Shown here one piece after another: positions 1-6,872 of a stretch of 34,765 nucleotides of DNA. The stretch is from positions 1-34,765 of the forward strand of contig DATMNI010000397.1 in assembly GCA_035570275.1 (NCBI GenBank), written 5' to 3'. Each line of letters begins with the position of its first letter. Positions within the stretch are counted from its first letter, which is position 1. The position numbers and the translations under genes are program-made. The DNA comes from DATMNI01 sp035570275. GTDB lineage: Bacteria; Acidobacteriota; Terriglobia; Bryobacterales; Bryobacteraceae. The notes beneath the pieces were generated by a model, which was not told the DNA's origin, searched no databases, and saw only the letters and a list, made by a program, of their open reading frames with translations.

Positions 1-600
1 CACCAGCTTGCGTCCGGTCTCTTCCTGATCGCCCGCGGCCTGATAGCCCATGGTGGTGATGAATTCGCGCGGCCTGACGTACATTTCGGGATGGCGGTGG
101 CAGTTCAGGCACCACTCCATCTGGAGCGAGTTCTCCTGCCAGGTGAGAGGCATCTTATCCACCCGCCCGTGGCAAGTCTCACAACCGACTCCCTTGTTGA
201 CGTGAATACTGTGATTGAAATAAACGAAGTCCGGCAAATCGTTGACGCGCATCCATGAAATCGAAGTATTACCGCGGAAACTGGCGCGCACCGGCTCCAG
301 TGTCGGGCTGGTGAGCCAGATCTGCGAATGGCAGTTCATGCAGGTCTTGGTAGGCGGAATGTTGGCGAAGCTGGAGGTTTCGACGGTGGTGTGGCAATAA
401 CGGCAATCCAGGCCGAGGCCGCCCACGTGGTGCGCGTGGCTGAACGGGATGGGTTGTTCCCTGGCCTGCGTGGCCCGCGTATTGTAATGGGACCGGTCCA
501 GTTCGGAAAGCGCCCACGTCACGAATCCAATAATGAAAACTGCGCCGAAGATGGTGATCCTCGAAAAAGTATTCGTGCTGTGATGAAAAATTTGGGGCAT
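1..600 (-). CDS. actA: Alternative complex III pentaheme cytochrome subunit ActA (3' end outside window)
   Basis: The reverse strand is open from an ATG at 600 to the window edge, exactly 200 codons, so the C-terminus is missing. The protein starts MPQIFHHSTNTFSRITIFGA, a membrane anchor (about residues 14-34), followed by at least four CxxCH heme sites seen as CRYCH, CMNCH, CETCH and CLNCH, plus free His residues suited to bis-His ligation (FSHAHH, FNHSIH). This layout matches the ActA/cytochrome c7-like subunit of the alternative complex III quinol:electron acceptor oxidoreductase, which passes electrons from menaquinol to a terminal oxidase. In known loci actB and the other subunits follow, so they are expected to the left of the window. 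The family name comes from recall of conserved blocks such as VNDLPDFVYFNHSIHVNKG; a related multiheme c7 cytochrome is the alternative. Confidence 0.85.
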   Translation of the reverse strand, partial: MPQIFHHSTNTFSRITIFGAVFIIGFVTWALSELDRSHYNTRATQAREQPIPFSHAHHVGGLGLDCRYCHTTVETSSFANIPPTKTCMNCHSQIWLTSPTLEPVRASFRGNTSISWMRVNDLPDFVYFNHSIHVNKGVGCETCHGRVDKMPLTWQENSLQMEWCLNCHRHPEMYVRPREFITTMGYQAAGDQEETGRKLV

Positions 601-826
601 TTCGCATCAGGAAAACAGCCACCACCTACCCGCTTCTTGGTCCCCTTCCGCTTCAGGGGGCTTGTCCCCCGCGGAGTAAATGCTCCGGAGACTGCATCAA
701 ACGTTTCAGATGCAGAATCGGAGAATTTGTTTCATTTTGTCGAGCGCACCGATCAGGCCCGACAACAGCGTCGTGATTCCGGCCGGCAAAACTCTCCCCC
801 CGGCTCCGTTCGTCGAAATTCCGCAA
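601..826. other. Intergenic spacer between the asparaginase-like gene and actA
   Basis: This 226-base gap holds the actA upstream region. The only clear structure is a GC-only hairpin, GGGGG-CTTGT-CCCCC at 656-670, without a T-tract on either strand. It could be a transcript-end hairpin for the leftward asparaginase gene or a leader structure of actA. No protein-like reading frame was seen. Confidence 0.4.
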
Positions 827-1942
827 CTAAGCCTTACGTTCCAACAAGAAAACCGAGGCCTCACGCTTGCTCTCACCCTCGTTATGGCAAACCGCGAAAG
901 ACGCCGCCTGGGCGGTTGCCGAACGCTTGTTCCACAATGACGCACCGCAGTACTCGCCGTCTTTGCGGAGGACATAAAAATTCAGATCGATCTCCGAAAG
1001 ACGCCCCAGGTCGTTATCGAAATTTCTAGCCACCCGCTTCAGAGCCTCCAGGGCCGCCTCTTTGGGCGCCAAGCCATGCCGCATATTCTCCACAATGGTA
1101 TGAGCCCCGCAAACTCTCAGATTCTCTTCACCGCGGCCGGTGGAACCGGCGCCGCCAACGTCCTGGTCCAGCCACAGACCGCCGCCGATGATCGGTGAAT
1201 CGCCGCAGCGGCCGGCGATTTTCCAAGCCAACCCGCTGGTAGTGGTCACCGCCGACATTTCACCCTTCTCGTTCAGCGCCATGCAATTGATGGTGCCGTG
1301 CCGGGGATTCACCGCCACTTCATAGGCCCAGGCAATGGTCTCTTCGTCAAACTGGGGGAAGGCCTTCCGCAGTTCCGCCATTTTCTTGGGCTTGGGCGGC
1401 CCATCCACCCCGGACTCCCAGTTGCTGTGCCCGTTTTTGTCGCGCATCTCGCGCTTCCACATCCGCCAGGCAAGCCGCGATTTGTCCGTGAGCAAATCTT
1501 CTTCCGGGAAGCCGGAGGCCTTGGCGAAACGCAGAGCGCCTTCGCCCACCAGCATCATGTGATCCGTTTCCACCATCACCAATTGGGCGATTTTCGAGGG
1601 CGTCTTGATGCCGCGGATGGCGCCCACGGAACCGCCCCGCCGCGTGGGGCCGTGCATGCAACAGGCATCCAGTTCCACCACGCCATCTTCGTTGGGGAGG
1701 CCGCCATAGCCGACGCTGGTCTCGTTCGGGTCGAGTTCCACGATGTTCACGCCGGCGATCACCGCATCCAGCGTATCGCCGCCGGATTGGATCACCTGCA
1801 TGGCCTTGGCGCAAGCCGCCACGCCATTGGCGCTGGAGACGGCGATGTTCCTGGGGCGGGGCTGGGCTGTAACCTGCGGCGCCAGTGGCAGCGCAACCGC
1901 ACTGATCATTACCGCTCGCCGGCTGACTTTGTTGTCCTGCAT
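827..1942 (-). CDS. Glycosylasparaginase-type N-terminal nucleophile hydrolase, Tat-exported
   Basis: A 371-residue protein of the asparaginase 2 / N4-(beta-N-acetylglucosaminyl)-L-asparaginase family. These enzymes autocleave before a Thr that becomes the N-terminal nucleophile. That Thr is T217 in HGTINCMALNEKGEMSA, followed by the family blocks TTTSGLAWKIAGRCGDSPI and GGGLWLD. The N-terminus carries a twin-arginine leader (VSRRAVMISAVALPLAPQVTA), so it probably acts outside the cytoplasm. Residues 33-130 hold the alpha-subunit blocks, including GGDTLDAVIAGVNIVELDP and GPTRRGGSVGAIRG. The usual HDT before the cleavage site is HGT here, which is tolerated in some relatives but worth noting. 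Substrate (glycosylated Asn or beta-aspartyl peptides) cannot be decided from sequence. The gene stands alone. Confidence 0.88.
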   Translation of the reverse strand: MQDNKVSRRAVMISAVALPLAPQVTAQPRPRNIAVSSANGVAACAKAMQVIQSGGDTLDAVIAGVNIVELDPNETSVGYGGLPNEDGVVELDACCMHGPTRRGGSVGAIRGIKTPSKIAQLVMVETDHMMLVGEGALRFAKASGFPEEDLLTDKSRLAWRMWKREMRDKNGHSNWESGVDGPPKPKKMAELRKAFPQFDEETIAWAYEVAVNPRHGTINCMALNEKGEMSAVTTTSGLAWKIAGRCGDSPIIGGGLWLDQDVGGAGSTGRGEENLRVCGAHTIVENMRHGLAPKEAALEALKRVARNFDNDLGRLSEIDLNFYVLRKDGEYCGASLWNKRSATAQAASFAVCHNEGESKREASVFLLERKA

Positions 1943-2202
1943 GGCTCCCGCTCCTTTCGCCCCGGGGCGCGGCTAATCCACCGAAAGTTCTCACATTATG
2001 CCACAGCGGAAGCGAGAGGGAGTAGTCCGATTCCGAGGGCGATTTGCGGTTAGAAAACGAGCGAGAACCTCTGGTGGGAGAAACCAGCCGATGGTCGAAA
2101 GGGAGAATTGTCCGGGGGATCTACGGCGCGTTTGTTGTCCATGGACGCAGCCAGTGGCCATGAGCCTTCTTCACGATGAACCACAGCCAGCCCCAAGGCT
2201 GT

Positions 2203-3083
2203 TCACTTAGCGGCGTAGTGCCGCGAACGGCCCTTTGCAGTCGACCCGCTAAAAACAGATTTCCTGAAGGGCCTGTCTCGCAGAAGACTTTGAGCCTGTG
2301 TGGGGCCACGTTCCGAAAACGCGGGTTTACTGCCCTTTACTCGGGTGTAGCCGTCGGAATCACCCTTTCTGAATACGAACTGCCAGTCCTTGGGGTAGAA
2401 CCAATCGACACGTCGCACATGCGTGCCGTAAGGGAAAGTCGCAAGTTCCCGAGCGGCATCTGCGAAGCAGAGCATGTAGCCCGCGATGGCATCTTCTTGC
2501 TCCTGGTATGCGCACGACGGCAAAGAACGGCTCAACCCAGAAGGGTGCGGCGCTTCCGCCCTTGCTCCAGTCTGCGCATCCGCGGAGTTGGATCTCCACC
2601 GCTGAATTGGCACGAACGGCTTCGGGCAGCATGTCGAAAGCAGGACAGATGCCGTCAACCCAATAAGACCGCTGCCAGCCAGCGCAAGATTCTAGGCATT
2701 TTTGCAATAGGAATTCGAGTGCGGAACAAACGGATCGGATGCTCTCTTCCTGCTTCTCGGCGTTTGCGGCGTGGATATAGGATCGCACGCATCCGGCCAG
2801 TTCGGACTCCAAACTTCAGCACCGCTGTTTGCCTCGATGGCTGTACTTTTTCGATTTCAGCGAACGTAGCCCAAAGTGCCGCGTTCCTCTCTATCAATGG
2901 GGGAAGTTCCTGGTTTGACGCGATCAGATCGTATACAACACCCTCGTCATCCACGAGCACAACCCTAGCTACCTGGACCTCTCCGTCGCTGAAACATAAA
3001 TCGACAATCCTGTCCGTGTTCTCTCGAAGTGCCTTAACGATCGTGTCCCGAGTGATCTTCTTTGTACCCCAGCTAGAGTATAC
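2203..3083 (-). pseudogene. Decayed hypothetical gene with two frameshifts and no start codon
   Basis: Protein-like sequence continues through three reverse-strand frames. The first segment (3083-about 2815) reads SSWGTKKITRDTIVKALREN through VVLVDDEGVVYDLIASN to EIEKVQPSRQTAVLKFGV. The second (about 2812-2510) runs through SYIHAANAEKQEESIRSV, YWVDGICPAFDMLPEAV and AAPFWVEPFFAVVRIPG. The third (about 2510-2203) starts at YQEQEDAIAGYMLCFADAA and includes RRVDWFYPKDWQFVF. The joins lie near 2812-2820, at a TTT run, and near 2505-2515. An in-frame TAG at 3086-3084 precedes the first segment and no ATG, GTG or TTG lies in it before 2960. The joined product would be about 290 residues. I do not recognise a family. 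Two indels could also be sequence errors, but the missing start supports genuine decay. Confidence 0.55.
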
Positions 3084-3139
3084 CTACCGTTCCCGGGAAG
3101 TGGCGTTTGCGGAAAGTGAGCGGAGGCCAGAACGCTGCT

Positions 3140-3334
3140 TCAATCCGGGACAGTTCCTTCGTAATCCTCGAACTCCCAATAGCCAACCCGGCTGACCTTG
3201 GCCGCGACGGCTTGCCACGTTCCGTCGCTGTACCTCGCGACCAATTTGACGAGTGTTCGGCGGATGAACTCGAAAATCATACGAGAACAGATGATGCCGG
3301 CCGAGAATAAAGCTGTCGCGTTCGCACGCCTCAT
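3140..3334 (-). CDS. Small hypothetical ORF
   Basis: A 64-codon reverse-strand frame ending in DGTWQAVAAKVSRVGYWEFE and a short acidic tail. The middle (EFIRRTLVKLVARYSDGTW) looks protein-like, but there is no recognised domain and no convincing ribosome binding site. It lies just upstream of the decayed hypothetical gene, so it may be another fragment of the same damaged region. Low confidence that it is expressed. Confidence 0.25.
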   Translation of the reverse strand: MRRANATALFSAGIICSRMIFEFIRRTLVKLVARYSDGTWQAVAAKVSRVGYWEFEDYEGTVPD

Positions 3335-3497
3335 TCAGCCAAAAGGGGGTGCAAACGGCGACATCAAAACTCTCTTCACCCTCGCCCGCCGAAGGCCCTG
3401 CGAAGAGCCGAAGAACGAATGCAAATTGGTCAGACTTCGTCGGGCGATAGTTGAAGGGGGTTATCGGAGAAGTACGAGCATCTGATCGACCAGACGC

Positions 3498-3689
3498 TCA
3501 GTCCACCGCACGCAATCCCTCGATTCGATTTGTCAAGCGCTCGATTTTGTACCGAGCCTTGGAGATTTCTTCGAGTAAGAAGAGGCGCTTGGCTTGGGAT
3601 TTCTCGATGTCTAGGATCGCTTCATCGGCGGCGATAATCCTTTCGAGATCCAGAATCTCGCCTTCGAGTACTCGCACCATGTCGATCAT
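3498..3689 (-). CDS. Small coiled-coil hypothetical protein
   Basis: A 63-residue frame that is almost entirely predicted helix with heptad-like spacing of Leu and Ile: VRVLEGEILDLERIIAADEA, then RLFLLEEISKARYKIERLTN. No domain is recognised. The frame upstream (about 3834-3690) also looks protein-like (LPFTAAKHLLDRMDLKAIHD) but lies in a different frame, so this may be the 3' half of a frameshifted gene. It is divergent from hicA at 3873. Function unknown. Confidence 0.35.
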   Translation of the reverse strand: MIDMVRVLEGEILDLERIIAADEAILDIEKSQAKRLFLLEEISKARYKIERLTNRIEGLRAVD

Positions 3690-3872
3690 GAATCGCCTTT
3701 AGGTCCATTCTATCGAGCAAATGCTTAGCGGCTGTGAAAGGCAGTTTCCGATTGGCTGCCGATATGTGGGGTTTCATTCCATTACCGCCCGGTTGTGGAC
3801 GGTGCTGGTCCAGTTTACGCCGTTTTGCGGCCATTGCTCGGCAGATTTTCGTAGGCTCTACAATAGAGAGGA

Positions 3873-4064
3873 GTGAAGGTTCGGGACCCTGTGAGACTCG
3901 TTGAGGCAGATGGCTGGAGGCACGTTCGTACTACTGGAGGCCACCGCCACTACAAGCACCCTTCGAAGCCCAATGTCGTGACCATACCGGGACACTCCGG
4001 CGATGACGTTCCCGTTGGTACGCTGAAGTCGATTCAGAAGGCGGCCGGATTGGAGAAAAAGTAA
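3873..4064 (+). CDS. hicA: HicA-type mRNA interferase toxin
   Basis: A 63-residue protein of the HicA family, small dsRBD-fold toxins that cleave mRNA and are neutralised by HicB. It has the family layout: an N-terminal helix with LVEADGWRHVRTTGGHR, in which the His of GGHR is the expected catalytic residue, then YKHPSKPNVVTIPGHSGDD and the closing PVGTLKSIQKAAGL helix. It starts with GTG; the purine-rich GAGAGGAG ending just before it is a plausible ribosome binding site. The stop TAA overlaps the ATG of the next gene (TAATG, 4062-4066), typical of translational coupling to hicB. The toxin gene appears intact although its antitoxin gene is frameshifted. Confidence 0.88.
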   Translation: MKVRDPVRLVEADGWRHVRTTGGHRHYKHPSKPNVVTIPGHSGDDVPVGTLKSIQKAAGLEKK

Positions 4065-4286
4065 TGAGCGTCAGATACGCAGTCATTTTTGAACAGTGAG
4101 CACAATTGGGCGGCGTATGTTCCCGATCTGCCGGGCTGCATCACAACCGGCGGCACCCTCGAAGAGACGGAGAGTAATATCCGCGAAGCGATCGAGGGAC
4201 ATCTGAAAACCCTGCGCGAGTTTGGCGATCCCGTTCCGCACCCGACGAGTGTCGCTCGAGATATCGAAATCCAGCCGGCGGCTTAA
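4064..4286 (+). pseudogene. hicB: hicB antitoxin gene, frameshifted after codon 11
   Basis: The ATG at 4064 overlaps the hicA stop and opens MSVRYAVIFEQ, the standard beginning of HicB antitoxins, but the frame hits TGA after 11 codons. The rest of HicB continues in the next frame from about 4091: SEHNWAAYVPDLPGC, the helix TLEETESNIREAIEGHL, then VARDIEIQPAA and TAA. Removing one base between about 4085 and 4096 (a TTTTT run is nearby) restores a full-length HicB of about 73 residues. A TTG at 4089 could start the second part but has no visible ribosome binding site and would lose the first beta-strand. Either the antitoxin is really broken, or the base call is wrong. Confidence 0.75.
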
Positions 4287-4380
4287 CACCTCCATTAAGG
4301 GTCCACTTTCGGGTATATTGCCGTTTATCAGCCACAACCGCGTCTTTCGGCCATAATGCTGCGCTGGAGTTCTCAACGCC

Positions 4381-4698
4381 ATGAACGAAGAACAGGCAGT
4401 GATTATTTACCTCGATGGGATTTCGCTTCCCGATTCAGTGCACGAACAGTACGATCTGGCAACGCTCGATGAATTGATTAGCATTGTCCAGCGAAGCCGT
4501 TTGGGCGAATTCGATGGAAACGAAGTTGGGCCGACCGAGACGATACTGTACCTCTATGGTCCCGATGCGAACGCGCTCTTCAAGGGAATCGAGCCAGCAC
4601 TTCGAGCAAACCCGCTTTGTCAGAATGCCAAGGTCACAATTCGTTCGGGTGCGCCCGTCACGGCAACAACTGAGGTTCTGATTCCGAAGAAGGCGTAA
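4381..4698 (+). CDS. Conserved-looking hypothetical protein, 105 aa
   Basis: An acidic protein with no signal peptide or membrane segment. Its sequence is well formed: an N-terminal strand (AVIIYLDGISLP), a helix (LATLDELISIVQRSRLGEFD), the block TETILYLYGPDANALFKGI and a C-terminal strand rich in Thr. GGAG lies about 9 bases before the ATG. I recall similar short proteins as uncharacterised genes in Acidobacteriota, but cannot name a family. It sits between two HicAB modules on the same strand, so it could be an accessory-island cargo gene. Function unknown. Confidence 0.6.
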   Translation: MNEEQAVIIYLDGISLPDSVHEQYDLATLDELISIVQRSRLGEFDGNEVGPTETILYLYGPDANALFKGIEPALRANPLCQNAKVTIRSGAPVTATTEVLIPKKA

Positions 4699-4847
4699 GT
4701 GGCCGCACTCAGGCATGGCGGGCGGGCCCTCGGCCTTTATTTATGGACGAGGCGTTACCATCCATTGGGGGCGCCGCCGCCCAGTTTCCAAAAACGCCGT
4801 CTATCGGCCAATCCGCCGAAGACTGCGAAATGCTAGGATCAATTCGT

Positions 4848-5078
4848 ATGGAACTGGCGATCCAGATTCAAATCGAGGAATTGCCTGAAGGCGTATTCCT
4901 CGCGACGTCGGATGAGCTTCCGGGTCTGGTAGCGCAGGGACGCACAGTTGCCGAAGCACTGGAGATCGCACGCGACGTTGCTCGGAAACTGATCGAAGCC
5001 CGGCGTGAGCGCGATGGCATTCCGAACCTGCCGAGGACCAGCGAGCGGCGCGACTACACGATTGTAGTCGCTGCGTGA
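4848..5078 (+). CDS. hicB: HicB-type antitoxin
   Basis: A 76-residue partial-RNase-H-fold antitoxin. It shows the HicB core MELAIQIQIEELPEGVFLA, then SDELPGLVAQGRTVAEALE (the D-PGL-QG block) and the helix IARDVARKLIEARRE. The ATG at 4848 was chosen because AGGA lies 9 bases upstream; an ATG at 4830 and a longer frame back to 4743 are possible but add sequence unlike the family. The stop at 5078 is directly followed by the ATG of hicA, so the pair is transcribed together in antitoxin-toxin order, the reverse of the first HicAB pair. HicB without an obvious C-terminal DNA-binding domain may repress through its partner only. Confidence 0.82.
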   Translation: MELAIQIQIEELPEGVFLATSDELPGLVAQGRTVAEALEIARDVARKLIEARRERDGIPNLPRTSERRDYTIVVAA

Positions 5079-5303
5079 ATGGGCCGCCTGGCCGGGTTCC
5101 GTTATCGAGAAATTGTTCGAAAGCTGAGGCTGTGTGGCTTCGAGTTCGACCGGCAGGCCGCAGGCAGTCACGAAATCTGGTTCAACGTCCGCACGAATCG
5201 TTACACAACGCTGCCAAATCACCCCGGCGACATGCCCGAAGGCACGCTACGGGCAATACTGAGACAGGCGGGCATCGACGTAGACGACTTCCTACGGGCG
5301 TGA
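5079..5303 (+). CDS. hicA: HicA-type mRNA interferase toxin (second copy)
   Basis: A 74-residue HicA. It contains the double-stranded RNA-binding-like fold with FRYREIVRKLRLCGFEFDRQ, the catalytic region AAGSHEIWFN (His in GSHEIW), TTLPNHPGDMPEGTLRAILR and the closing helix. It starts on the base after the hicB stop (TGAATG), so translation is likely coupled. The two HicA proteins of this window differ strongly in sequence, so they are probably independent acquisitions rather than a recent duplication. This pair looks intact and functional. Confidence 0.85.
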   Translation: MGRLAGFRYREIVRKLRLCGFEFDRQAAGSHEIWFNVRTNRYTTLPNHPGDMPEGTLRAILRQAGIDVDDFLRA

Positions 5304-5417
5304 CTTACGATAACGCCGCTTACCTGGCGGAATCCGGCACTCTTCCATGGCGGCGATACATCGTCGATCTGCCGATTGGCCGACGTTTTCTTCGCGCTAG
5401 ATGATATGCTTCTGTTC

Positions 5418-5558
5418 ATGAAGAGGCTGGCAATGCTGAGCTTGATATTCTTTAGTGCCTTCGGTGCCAGCGCTCAAAAGGCGAAGAAGAAAGTGCCGGG
5501 AGCGAGCAAGCCAGAATGCGCTCAAGGCAGCATCTGCTTTCCGGCGAAGGGGAGTTGA
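5418..5558 (+). CDS. Short secreted peptide, possibly a truncated gene
   Basis: A 46-residue product with a clear signal peptide (MKRLAMLSLIFFSAFGASA, cleavage likely after GASA) and a lysine-rich mature part with two Cys residues (PECAQGSICFPAKGS). One extra T at the TTT run near 5540 would change the ending to ICFSGEG and keep the frame open, so the peptide may be the stub of a longer secreted protein cut by a one-base deletion. The sequence beyond runs into the convergent gene at 5568. No strong ribosome binding site is visible. Confidence 0.4.
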   Translation: MKRLAMLSLIFFSAFGASAQKAKKKVPGASKPECAQGSICFPAKGS

Positions 5559-5567
5559 ATACTGCCG

Positions 5568-6050
5568 TTATCCTTGCAGAAGTTTTTCCAGCCCGGCGTA
5601 CATCTGGCGTGGCCACTGACGTCTTAGCGAATCCTTCAACGAATCAGGGATAGTGCCTACTCTCTTCAGTGAATCGACAAGAGTTGCTGCCGAATACGGA
5701 TCATCTGTGCAATCCCACCGCTCAAGGACCTCACGTATAAGCGGTGCCGCCTCCTGAACGCGAGCTTTGGCGAGCACAAGCGCGGCCATAACAGAGTCCC
5801 GGTTGTGGTGTTCGAGGAGCGAGAGTAGATGCGGCACGCCTTTTCTAGAGCCGAGTTCTACAAGAAGGGCCGCAGTGTGGTTTCGAGCATCCTCACTCAT
5901 CGGCTGTTGAAACAGGTCCTCCAGCAGCGGAACGACTGGCTGGCCGAACTTGAAGAGCTTCGCCGCAATTGGAAAAGGGGCACCGGTATCGGAAAGTGTG
6001 CGAACCGACTCCGCTATGAGAGCATTAACAATGCGTAGCACCTCGTCCAA
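5568..6050 (-). CDS. HEAT-repeat-like protein
   Basis: A 160-residue, all-helical protein with repeat-like units: FGQPVVPLLEDLFQQP, NHTAALLVELGSRKGVPHLL, DSVMAALVLAKARVQEAAPL and LIREVLERWD. This pattern resembles HEAT/PBS-lyase-like scaffolds, which usually bind other proteins. The listed start is a TTG. Good protein sequence continues upstream (DEPQIIEALRSGDLERQAQA) up to a TAG just before it, with no start codon, so the natural start may have been lost or lies at this TTG. Function unknown; neighbours are toxin-antitoxin remnants. Confidence 0.55.
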   Translation of the reverse strand: MDEVLRIVNALIAESVRTLSDTGAPFPIAAKLFKFGQPVVPLLEDLFQQPMSEDARNHTAALLVELGSRKGVPHLLSLLEHHNRDSVMAALVLAKARVQEAAPLIREVLERWDCTDDPYSAATLVDSLKRVGTIPDSLKDSLRRQWPRQMYAGLEKLLQG

Positions 6051-6115
6051 CGCTTGCGCCTGTCGTTCGAGATCTCCAGATCGTAGCGCCTCGATAATTT
6101 GGGGTTCGTCCTAGA

Positions 6116-6282
6116 TCAATGTGCGGATTCCGCTATGCGGAACGGCTTGACAGACCACACATCGTAGCATCGGGCGAGACGTTGGATCGCATTGTGGGCA
6201 AAAATTGTGGTTATCGTAGAGTGGCCCCCATCGCCAATATGGGAAGCGTCGGGATACCACTCGTAAGTGAACAGTACTGCAG
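6116..6282 (-). other. Possible C-terminal coding remnant
   Basis: The reverse frame ending at 6116 reads LFTYEWYPDASHIGDGGHST, then FAHNAIQRLARCYD and a short tail ending ESAH. It looks more protein-like than random, but has no start of its own because it lies behind the frameshifted parE. No family is recognised. It could be the tail of a lost gene or a chance reading frame. Confidence 0.2.
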
Positions 6283-6574
6283 CTAGCCCACAGACGGCCA
6301 GCGTTGGGCGCCGTGTATCACGTTGACGATTTTCAACTGCGTCGGCGTGCTCAAGTACTCGGTAGACCAGAATGAAGGGAAGCGGTGGTAAGGGCAATTC
6401 ACGGGTGCCGAAGACCCGGCCTGTCCTCCCAAGATTGGGAAACGTTGCCAGGGTTCCGGCACGCTCATAGATGGTTTGGGCCGTCCGTTGCGCAGCGGAC
6501 GGATCTGCCTTGCGGATATATTCCACGACGCGCTCAAGGTCGTCCGCCGCTTCGGGTGATCAGCGAATCTGCAT
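6283..6574 (-). pseudogene. parE: parE-type toxin gene, broken by a nonsense codon and a frameshift
   Basis: An ATG at 6574-6572 directly follows the parD stop (TAAATG) and opens M-Q-I-R, then TGA at 6562-6560 where RelE/ParE proteins have Trp; the same frame goes on as SPEAADDLERVVEYIRKADP, FPNLGRTGRVFGTRELP and LPFILVYRVLEHADAVE. A second lesion is one extra base in a four-base A run (coding strand, 6333-6330), after which the ParE ending IVNVIHGAQRWPSVG reads in another frame. Family members inhibit gyrase or cleave ribosome-bound mRNA. With two independent lesions this toxin is almost surely dead. A GTG at 6529 could restart translation but would still meet the frameshift. Confidence 0.85.
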
Positions 6575-6799
6575 TTATGGGCGGAACATCTTTTCGATTC
6601 GGGAGCCTACTTCCTCATGGGTCAGGAACTCTCCTCGGTCTAGTTGTCCCAGCCCCGTCTTCACCTTCTGCCGAAACCATGCGTCGTGGTCAAGGTAATG
6701 CTCGACGAGTTGTTGAACGTACTCATCCGAGCGGCTGCTGTTCTCGGCGGCCACGCGGTTGAGCTTATCTTGCAGTTCCGCACTGAAATGTACTTCCAT
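6575..6799 (-). CDS. parD: ParD/CopG-like antitoxin
   Basis: A 74-residue protein with a ribbon-helix-helix-like start (MEVHFSAELQDKLNRVAAEN, then SDEYVQQLVEHYLDHDAWF) and a C-terminal toxin-binding arm typical of ParD partners (GLGQLDRGEFLTHEEVGSRI). Such antitoxins bind their own promoter as dimers and block the ParE toxin. The stop codon touches the ATG of the broken parE, showing that the two formed an operon. The antitoxin frame is intact although the toxin is dead, so it may persist as a solo antitoxin. Confidence 0.78.
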   Translation of the reverse strand: MEVHFSAELQDKLNRVAAENSSRSDEYVQQLVEHYLDHDAWFRQKVKTGLGQLDRGEFLTHEEVGSRIEKMFRP

Positions 6800-6872
6800 G
6801 GTTCTTAGCGTAGGTAGAGAGCGGGCAGGTGTCAAGTTTGGGAGCCCACGAACGGCGTTCCGGAAGGCAATT

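Noticed and set aside
2176..3195. A 339-codon forward open frame
   Set aside because: Its sequence is low in structure and rich in Arg/Ser/Pro, and it lies antisense to well-formed protein segments; judged a shadow of the decayed reverse-strand gene.
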